From contig JBEVIH010000319.1 of assembly GCA_040510815.1 (NCBI GenBank), forward strand, positions 1-10,505: a stretch of 10,505 nt of DNA, written 5' to 3'. The translations under genes were made by a program, and so were the position numbers. This DNA is from VAZQ01 sp040510815 (lineage in GTDB: Bacteria > Pseudomonadota > Alphaproteobacteria > Rhizobiales > Xanthobacteraceae). Of the stretch, positions 5,399 through 10,505 are shown in pieces (position 1 is the stretch's first letter; each line of letters starts with the position of its first letter). The notes beneath the pieces were generated by a model that worked only from the letters and a program-made list of their open reading frames with translations, was not told the DNA's origin and made no database searches.

Positions 5399-6898
5399 AT
5401 GGTGCAGGTGACAAAGCCCCTCGGATTCATCGAACGGCACGGCCTGTGGACCGACGAGCAGCGACGGCAAGCCGAGGAGCTCAAGCGCCGAGTCGAGAAG
5501 GAAAAGCTGCACCTGGTGCGGCTGGCCTGGGCCGATCCGCACGGCGCCTCGCGCGCCAAGGCGGTGACCGTCCCGGTCTTCCTCGCCGCGCTCGAGAGCG
5601 GCTACAACATCAACGTCGCGACCACGACGCTCGATTCCGCCAATGCCCGCATCTTCGCGTCGTTCACGCGCGGCGGCGGCATGGGCCTCGACGAGATGAC
5701 CGGCTCGCCCAATCTCACGATCGTTCCCGACCCCGCGACCTTCCGGCCGCTGCCGTGGGCGCCGGGTGTCGGCTGGGTGCTGTGCGACGAATATTTCACC
5801 AGCGGCGTGCCGTTTCACTTTTCGACCCGCCAGCTGCTGCGCCGGGAGCTCAAGCGGCTGGCCGACAAAGGCATGGGCTCGCTCGTCGGCCTGGAGATCG
5901 AGTGGTACCTGCTGCGCGTCGCGGAAGACCACTTGACCGACGAGCACACCGGCATTCCCGGGGTGCGCGGCCGGCCGATCAGGACCTCGCCGCCCGAGCC
6001 GGGCTTTTCCTATCACTCCGAATCCAACATGGACCTGATGCAGCCGGTGCTGTCCGCGCTCGCCGAGGCGTTCGCACAGATCGGGCTGCCGCTGCGATCG
6101 ATGGAGAATGAGTGGGGTCCCGGCCAGGTCGAGTGCACCTTCGCGGCGCAGCCGGCGCTGGAGGCCGCCGACACCGCGATGCTGTTCCGCACCGCGACCC
6201 GGCAGATGTGCCGGCGCATGGGCTACCTCGCCACCTTCATGTGCCGGCCCGCGATCAAGAGCTGCTATTCGAGCGGCTGGCATCTGCACCAGTCCCTGGT
6301 CGACGCGGCGAGCGGGCGCAACCTGTTGATGCCGGAGCGCGCCGGTGAGGCGCTCTCGCCGCTCGGCCGCAACTTCGTCGGCGGGCTCCTGCAGCACGCC
6401 GCCGCCTGCACGCCGTTCGCGACGCCGACCGTCAACGGCTACCGGCGCTACCGGCCGAATTCGCTGGCGCCCGACCGGGCGACCTGGTGCTACGACCATC
6501 GCGGCGTGATGATCCGGGTGCTGGGCGCGCCGGGCGATCCCGCCACCCGGCTGGAGAACCGGATCGGCGAGCCGGCGGCCAATCCTTATCTCTATATCGC
6601 GTCGCAGATCGTCGCCGGCCTCGACGGCATCGAGCACAAGCTCGATCCGGGGCCGCAGGACGACGAGCCCTATGCGGGCAACCGGCCCATGCTGCCGAAG
6701 AGCCTGCCGGCGGCGCTGGAGGCGCTCGAGCAGAGTTCACTGTTCCGCCGCCAGCTCGGCGACGTGTTCGTCGATTATTTCCTCAAGCTCAAGCGCACCG
6801 AAGCGGGGCGGTTCGAGCAATGGCGCAAGGACGCCGGGGCGAAGGAGACCGACGAGCCGACCGAATGGGAGCAGAACGAGTATTTCGATTTTTTCTAG
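5399..6898 (+). CDS. Glutamine-synthetase-like ligase (candidate gamma-glutamylation enzyme)
   Basis: A 499-residue GS-family protein, somewhat longer than most GS-I enzymes. GS-family ligases join ammonia or an amine to the gamma-carboxyl of glutamate using ATP. The active-site blocks are present: GLEIEWYLL (164-172) with the catalytic/metal glutamates E166/E168, MENEWGPGQVECTF (235-248), SSGWHLHQSL (291-300) with the metal histidine region H295/H297, NGYRRYRP (346-353) and DHRGVMIRV (366-374) supplying arginines, and RLENRIGEPAANPYLY (384-399). It is therefore probably active. The catalytic blocks differ from housekeeping GlnA (for example WHLHQ rather than MHVHQ), and its neighbours are dioxygenase subunits, as in aniline clusters where AtdA1/TdnQ makes gamma-glutamylanilide. 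A role on an amine other than ammonia is inference. The ATG at 5399 has a weak ribosome site; GTG at 5402 or 5408 is possible. The frame extends upstream to 5135, but that part is antisense to tctB. Confidence 0.86.
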   Translation: MVQVTKPLGFIERHGLWTDEQRRQAEELKRRVEKEKLHLVRLAWADPHGASRAKAVTVPVFLAALESGYNINVATTTLDSANARIFASFTRGGGMGLDEMTGSPNLTIVPDPATFRPLPWAPGVGWVLCDEYFTSGVPFHFSTRQLLRRELKRLADKGMGSLVGLEIEWYLLRVAEDHLTDEHTGIPGVRGRPIRTSPPEPGFSYHSESNMDLMQPVLSALAEAFAQIGLPLRSMENEWGPGQVECTFAAQPALEAADTAMLFRTATRQMCRRMGYLATFMCRPAIKSCYSSGWHLHQSLVDAASGRNLLMPERAGEALSPLGRNFVGGLLQHAAACTPFATPTVNGYRRYRPNSLAPDRATWCYDHRGVMIRVLGAPGDPATRLENRIGEPAANPYLYIASQIVAGLDGIEHKLDPGPQDDEPYAGNRPMLPKSLPAALEALEQSSLFRRQLGDVFVDYFLKLKRTEAGRFEQWRKDAGAKETDEPTEWEQNEYFDFF

Positions 6899-6956
6899 CC
6901 GGATGCGTTATCATGCGGCCATGCGAAGAAGTGCCTGCCGCGCAGCCGCGGCCGTG

Positions 6957-6961
6957 AAGGA
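6957..6961 (+). promoter_or_regulatory. Shine-Dalgarno site for the dioxygenase alpha subunit
   Basis: AAGGA (within GAAGGA) lies 8 nt before the ATG at 6970 and supports that start. The 71-nt gap after the GS-like stop holds no other gene that I can support. Confidence 0.7.
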
Positions 6962-6969
6962 CTGACGCC

Positions 6970-8346
6970 ATGCTGGAAAAGCTCAACCGGCCACCCGGCC
7001 GGATCGACAGCGCCGCCGATCTCTACGACTGGGACGAGTTGGTGCAGGAGGATCGCGTCCACCGGCTGATCTACACCGACCCGGCGATCTTCCAGGCCGA
7101 GATGGTGAACATCTTCGGCGCGGTCTGGGTCTATCTCGGTCACGAAAGCCAGATCCCCAACAACGACGATTACATCACCGTCCGGCTGGGGCTGCGCCCG
7201 ATCATTTTGCTGCGTGATTCCAACGGCAAGATCCGCGCGCTGTTCAACCGCTGCACCCACCGCGGCACCACGCTCTGCCGCAAGGACAAGGGCTCGGCGC
7301 GCATCTTCACCTGCCCGTATCACGGCTGGAGCTACCTCAACACCGGCAAGCTGCGCGCGGTGCCCTGGCCGGACGGCTACGCCTGCGACTTCAAGGACGC
7401 CAAGTACAACGTCGCGCAGGTGCCGCGCGTCGACAGCTATCGCGGCTTCATCTTCGCGACGCTCAACGCGGGTGCGCCGACGCTGCTCGACTACCTTGGC
7501 GCCATCACCAAGCCGATCGACGAGTGGCTCGACCGCCAGCCGAAGGGCAAGATCGCGGTCTGCGAGGCCAACCGGCTCAAATTCAAAGGCAACTGGAAGC
7601 TCGCCTACGACAATTCCGGCGACGGCTATCACGTGGTGTTCTCGCACCGCTCGCTCTTGGAGATGGAGAACCGCCAGGCCGACGTCGCCAACAAGGGCAT
7701 GTCGTACTACAAGGGCTCGCCCGACACCGCGCCGATGTACATGGCCTATATGGGCCACGGCCACCACTTCAAGGACAAGCGGCCGAACATCGAGAAGCGC
7801 GCCGGCGGGCTCTGGGCGGTGGAAGGCCCGGCGCCCGGCACCGAGCACTACCAGGAGGACCTGCGCCGCCGCTTCGGCGCCAAGGCGGAGGAGATCCTCG
7901 ACCTCGCCTCCTCGGAGCCGGTCAACATCAACGTGTTCCCGAACTTCTCGCTGCTCGGCAACCACATCCAGGTGTTCGAGCCGGTCTCGGTCGACGAGAC
8001 CAACGTCACCTGGTACGGCACCGCGGTGGTGGACGAGGACGGCGCGCTCGGCGGCGCGGTCGACGACATCAACGCGTTGCGCATGCGCACCCAGGAGCAG
8101 TTTCCGAACTTCGGCGAGGTCGACGACCTCGCCAATTTCGAGGAGATCCAGCGCGGGCTCGCCTGCCTGGAGGACGAGTGGGTCTACATGCACCGCGGGC
8201 TCGGCATCCCCGGCCGCGTCAAGACCGACGCCGACGGCATCATCACGGCGCCCGCCACCGACGAGGCGTTCATGCGCGAATACATCAAGGAGTGGAAGCG
8301 GCTGATGAAGGCGACGCCGAACCTGGTCATGCAACGCGAGCCGTGA
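6970..8346 (+). CDS. Rieske aromatic-ring-hydroxylating dioxygenase, alpha (large) subunit
   Basis: A 458-residue protein of typical alpha-subunit length. The Rieske [2Fe-2S] motif is complete: C95-T-H97, 17 residues, then C115-P-Y-H118. The mononuclear iron site is also complete: D218-G-Y-H221-VVFS-H226, with the carboxylate probably D385 or D386 in GEVDDLANFEEIQRGL. D218 is the aspartate that usually bridges to the Rieske centre of the neighbouring subunit. The VFPNFSLLGNHIQVFEP stretch (322-338) is the usual strand near the active site. Such enzymes add O2 across an aromatic ring to give a cis-dihydrodiol, or a catechol when a substituent is lost. Overall it resembles the benzoate/anthranilate/aniline-type group; the substrate cannot be fixed from motifs. 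The beta subunit follows with almost no gap, and the GS-like gene precedes it. No ferredoxin or reductase gene is in the window. Confidence 0.93.
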   Translation: MLEKLNRPPGRIDSAADLYDWDELVQEDRVHRLIYTDPAIFQAEMVNIFGAVWVYLGHESQIPNNDDYITVRLGLRPIILLRDSNGKIRALFNRCTHRGTTLCRKDKGSARIFTCPYHGWSYLNTGKLRAVPWPDGYACDFKDAKYNVAQVPRVDSYRGFIFATLNAGAPTLLDYLGAITKPIDEWLDRQPKGKIAVCEANRLKFKGNWKLAYDNSGDGYHVVFSHRSLLEMENRQADVANKGMSYYKGSPDTAPMYMAYMGHGHHFKDKRPNIEKRAGGLWAVEGPAPGTEHYQEDLRRRFGAKAEEILDLASSEPVNINVFPNFSLLGNHIQVFEPVSVDETNVTWYGTAVVDEDGALGGAVDDINALRMRTQEQFPNFGEVDDLANFEEIQRGLACLEDEWVYMHRGLGIPGRVKTDADGIITAPATDEAFMREYIKEWKRLMKATPNLVMQREP

Positions 8347-8354
8347 GTACCGGC

Positions 8355-8942
8355 ATGCAACTCACCCACGATCCCTCAATCAGCTCCTACTACGTCAACG
8401 ACGCGTTCTACCGCGAGCTGGTGGCGAGCTTCACCGACTGGCAGCGCGATGAGCTGATCGTCGACGATCCGGCTGAGCGCGACCGCTTCCGCCTGCTGAT
8501 CGAGCGGGAAGCGCGGCTGCTCGACCAGCTCCGCTTCGACGAATGGCTCGCGCTCTATTGCCCGGAATGCGTCTACTGGGTGCCGGGAACCCCCGAGGGA
8601 GGCGATCCGCGGCGCGAGATCGCCATCTCGTTCGACGACCGCCGCCGCATGGAAGATCGCATCTACCGCCTGCGCACCGGCTATGCCTGGTCGCAGGCCC
8701 CGAAGTCGCGCACCATGCGCATGGTCTCGAACGTCGAGGTGTTCGCCACCAACCAGCGCAGCGCGCGCATGGTGCGCTCGAACTACCTGATCAGCGAATT
8801 CCGGGTGGACGGCACGCGCTATCTCTCGGGCTGGTGCGGCCACCGCTTCGTCGAGCGCGACGGTCGCTGGCAGATTCAAGCGCGGCAGGTCAACCTGATC
8901 GACTGCGACCAGAACCTGCGCAATCCCAGCATCGTCCTCTAG
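8355..8942 (+). CDS. Aromatic-ring-hydroxylating dioxygenase, beta (small) subunit
   Basis: A 195-residue protein of normal beta-subunit size (about 160-195). Family features are FDEWLALYCPECVYWVPGTP (61-80), the DDRRRMEDRIYRLRTGYAWS block (94-113), PKSRTMRMVSNVEV (116-129), and a closing CGHRFVERDGRWQIQARQVN (161-180). Beta subunits have an NTF2-type fold, carry no metal, and assemble with alpha subunits into alpha3beta3 hexamers. The ATG at 8355 lies 8 nt after the alpha stop with a weak GTGAG box before it. A GTG at 8343 in the same frame overlaps the alpha stop as GTGA and would add four residues; either start implies translational coupling. Next to an intact alpha subunit, the assignment is firm. 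Confidence 0.92.
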   Translation: MQLTHDPSISSYYVNDAFYRELVASFTDWQRDELIVDDPAERDRFRLLIEREARLLDQLRFDEWLALYCPECVYWVPGTPEGGDPRREIAISFDDRRRMEDRIYRLRTGYAWSQAPKSRTMRMVSNVEVFATNQRSARMVRSNYLISEFRVDGTRYLSGWCGHRFVERDGRWQIQARQVNLIDCDQNLRNPSIVL

Positions 8943-8950
8943 CGATCCGC

Positions 8951-9754
8951 ATGCCCGATGTCGTGACGAAAAACATCCGCTGCGCCGGCGGCCTGCCGGC
9001 GTTCCTGGCGGCGCCGGCGGCGAACGGGAAACTGCCGGCGGCGGTGCTGATGCACGAGCGCTACGGCCTGGTGCAGCACACCCGCGACCTGGCGCAGCGC
9101 TTCGCGCGCGACGGCTTCGTCTGCATCGCGCCGGACTTCTTCCACAAACATCCCGACCAAGCGGCCTTGCATCGCGGCGACGTCGGCTACGACATGACCG
9201 ACCCCGAGGCGGTGGGCCATCTCAACGCGGCGATCGCCGAGCTCGCCGCGCTCGAAGCGGTCGATCAGACCAAAATCGCCGTCGTGGGCGTCTGCCAGAC
9301 CGGACGTCATCCGCTGGTGCTGGCAGCGGAGCGCCCGATCGCGGCCGCCATCATCTGGTACGGCGCCGCCTCGAAGCGCGAGTGGCAGGTGAACGAGCGC
9401 TACCCCAGGCCGCTCGAGGAGATCATCGCCCGCGTCGAGTGCCCGGTGCTGGGCCTTTTCGGCGAAGCCGATCACGTGATCTCGCTCGACGACGTGCGCC
9501 GCCTGCGCGACACGCTCGACCGCCACGGCAAGACATATCACATCAAGTTCTACCCGGGCGCCCCGCACGGCTGGCTCAACGACACCATGCCGGGGCGCTA
9601 CCGCCGCGCCGAGGCGGAGGCCGGCTGGGCGCTGCAGCTGGCTTTCCTCAAGCAAGTCCTCGATCCCGGCCACGACCGGTCGCGGCGGATGCAGGTCTAT
9701 GAGTGCGAGCATTCCGCCGACTATGACTTCAGCAAGAACGTGCGATTGGAGTAG
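8951..9754 (+). CDS. Dienelactone-hydrolase-family protein
   Basis: A 267-residue alpha/beta hydrolase of the dienelactone hydrolase family. The Cys-Asp-His triad can be placed at C115 (VVGVCQTGRHPL), D174 (LFGEADHVIS) and H206 (YPGAPHGW). E36 in MHERYGL matches the conserved Glu that holds the nucleophile in the resting enzyme. Two features are unusual. The elbow is GVCQTGR rather than the common GxCxGG. The chain also runs about 30 residues past the usual end (about 236), finishing with MQVYECEHSADYDFSKNV. DLHs open the lactone made in the modified ortho pathway of chlorocatechols, but family members also act on other lactones and esters. Its place 8 nt after the dioxygenase beta gene suggests a downstream ring-cleavage product or ester as substrate (inference). 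The ribosome site is weak. Confidence 0.87.
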   Translation: MPDVVTKNIRCAGGLPAFLAAPAANGKLPAAVLMHERYGLVQHTRDLAQRFARDGFVCIAPDFFHKHPDQAALHRGDVGYDMTDPEAVGHLNAAIAELAALEAVDQTKIAVVGVCQTGRHPLVLAAERPIAAAIIWYGAASKREWQVNERYPRPLEEIIARVECPVLGLFGEADHVISLDDVRRLRDTLDRHGKTYHIKFYPGAPHGWLNDTMPGRYRRAEAEAGWALQLAFLKQVLDPGHDRSRRMQVYECEHSADYDFSKNVRLE

Positions 9755-9755
9755 A

Positions 9756-9833
9756 GAGGAGCGAGTAGCGAATGGCGAATGGACGGATGACCTGCTATTC
9801 CCTATTCGCTATTCGCTATTCGCTATTCGCCTC
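9756..9833. repeat. Heptamer tandem repeat forming a long hairpin
   Basis: Positions 9795-9829 are five tandem heptamers: CTATTCC followed by four perfect copies of CTATTCG. The upstream stretch 9762-9782 pairs with 9809-9829 over 21 consecutive positions with three G-U wobbles and no bulge. Four more pairs (GAGG at 9756-9759 with CCTC at 9830-9833) extend the stem across a 2-nt bulge. The loop is 26 nt and holds another repeat copy. The hairpin begins right after the DLH-like stop and ends 8 nt before the Shine-Dalgarno of the next gene; TTTT follows at 9834-9837. It could act as an attenuator, an RNA-processing site or a dispersed repeat. The function is unknown. Confidence 0.82.
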
Positions 9834-9841
9834 TTTTCGCC

Positions 9842-9845
9842 GGAG
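9842..9845 (+). promoter_or_regulatory. Shine-Dalgarno site for the isochorismatase-like gene
   Basis: GGAG lies 6 nt before the ATG at 9852 and fixes that start. It is just downstream of the heptamer hairpin, close enough for the structure to influence ribosome access. Confidence 0.72.
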
Positions 9846-9851
9846 CATCCC

Positions 9852-10505
9852 ATGGCGCGCGATTTCGAAGACCATTGCTGGAAGGACGTCATCGACGCCG
9901 ACACCATCCAGATCTACCAGGCCTATCGCCGCAAGATCTACGTCGGCGACAAGCCGGCGGTGCTCGCCATCGATCTCTATAACAAGGCCTATCGCGGCGG
10001 CGATCGACCGGTGAAGGAGGTCGACCGCGAATTCTCCGGCTCCTGCGGCGAGCATGCCTGGAAGGCGCTGGCGCCGACCCAGAAGCTGTTCGCGGCGGCG
10101 CGCCGCGCCGGCCTGCCGATCTTCTACACCACCCGCCACGTCGACACCGGCGGCGTGCATTCGACCAATCGCAGTATCGGTCGCGAGGCCGACGACACCT
10201 ACGACATCAAGGCTGAGCTCGCGCCGCAGCCGGGCGAGCTGGTGATCTACAAGGAGCGCGCGTCCGGCTTCTTCGGCACGCCGCTGATCGCCCACCTGCA
10301 GCAGAAGCGGATCAACAGCCTGATCATCTGCGGCGAGAGCACGTCGGGCTGCGTGCGCGCCTCCACCGTCGACGCCTACTCCTACGGCTTCCACAACGTG
10401 GTGGTCGAGGAATGCACCTATGACCGCTCGCTGCTCTCCCACAAGGTCAATCTGTTCGACCTGCATCACAAGTACGCCGACGTCATGCATGTCGAGGAGG
10501 TGCTC
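9852..10505 (+). CDS. Isochorismatase-family hydrolase (N-carbamoylsarcosine-amidase-like), 3' end cut by window
   Basis: An open frame of 218 codons with no stop before the right edge, so the C-terminus is missing. The cysteine-hydrolase triad of the family is present: D41 in AVLAIDLYNKAY, K134 in LVIYKERASGFFGT, and C167 in CGESTSGCVRASTVDAYSYGF. The ESTSGCVRAS form and a helical extension of about 35 residues before the core are closest in my memory to N-carbamoylsarcosine amidases and related amidohydrolases rather than to true isochorismatases. Such enzymes cut carbamoyl or amide bonds. Beside a GS-like ligase and a dioxygenase it may release an amine or carbamoyl group from an intermediate, but that is inference. 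The start is the ATG at 9852. It is separated from the DLH-like gene by a hairpin repeat of about 80 nt. Confidence 0.86.
   Translation, partial: MARDFEDHCWKDVIDADTIQIYQAYRRKIYVGDKPAVLAIDLYNKAYRGGDRPVKEVDREFSGSCGEHAWKALAPTQKLFAAARRAGLPIFYTTRHVDTGGVHSTNRSIGREADDTYDIKAELAPQPGELVIYKERASGFFGTPLIAHLQQKRINSLIICGESTSGCVRASTVDAYSYGFHNVVVEECTYDRSLLSHKVNLFDLHHKYADVMHVEEVL

Noticed and set aside
6895..8334. Long minus-strand open frame opposite the dioxygenase alpha subunit (479 codons).
   Set aside because: This is a mirror frame typical of GC-rich codon bias. The plus strand carries an unmistakable dioxygenase with all metal ligands.
7524..8342. Upstream extension of the beta-subunit reading frame through the alpha-subunit gene.
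   Set aside because: It overlaps the alpha subunit in another frame and is Arg/Gly-rich. Beta-subunit similarity starts at about 8355.

Overview
The window (about 10.5 kb, uniformly GC-rich, roughly two thirds G+C by eye) looks like the chromosome of an alphaproteobacterium of the Bradyrhizobium/Rhodopseudomonas type. That placement is an inference from base composition, from gene content (TctAB transporter genes, CoxG-like protein, CocE hydrolase, ring-hydroxylating dioxygenase) and from palindromic repeats of a kind I associate with those genera. No rRNA, tRNA, transposase or CRISPR array is visible. The region reads as an accessory catabolic locus.

Layout. (1) Positions 1-901, plus strand: the 3' end of an amidase-signature hydrolase followed closely by a CoxG-like SRPBCC protein with a Pro/Ala linker and a hydrophobic C-terminal tail. 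(2) Positions 898-1508: a small SnoaL-like gene on the minus strand, bracketed by two copies of a long palindromic repeat that share a perfect 38-bp segment. The first copy supplies the coxG stop codon. (3) Positions 1527-5264, minus strand: tctB, tctA and a CocE/NonD-type hydrolase, in that transcription order and closely spaced, with the SnoaL gene as a likely fourth member. No tctC binding-protein gene is present. (4) Positions 5265-5398: the divergent intergenic region, with several perfect palindromes. (5) Positions 5399-10505, plus strand: a glutamine-synthetase-like ligase, both subunits of a Rieske ring-hydroxylating dioxygenase, a dienelactone-hydrolase-like enzyme and an isochorismatase/N-carbamoylsarcosine-amidase-like hydrolase that runs off the right edge. 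A heptamer-based hairpin repeat lies before the last gene.

How the genes may work together (inference). A GS-like ligase beside dioxygenase alpha and beta subunits recalls aniline dioxygenase clusters (atdA/tdn), where a GS homologue makes a gamma-glutamyl conjugate of an aromatic amine before ring dihydroxylation. The usual glutamine-amidotransferase-like partner and the reductase are not in the window. Instead there are three other hydrolases able in principle to cut amides, esters or lactones (amidase, isochorismatase-like, DLH-like) plus the CocE-type hydrolase. TctAB would supply most of a carboxylate uptake system. The most distinctive element is therefore a candidate gamma-glutamylation/dioxygenation pathway with an unassigned substrate, divergently arranged with a TctAB-hydrolase operon.
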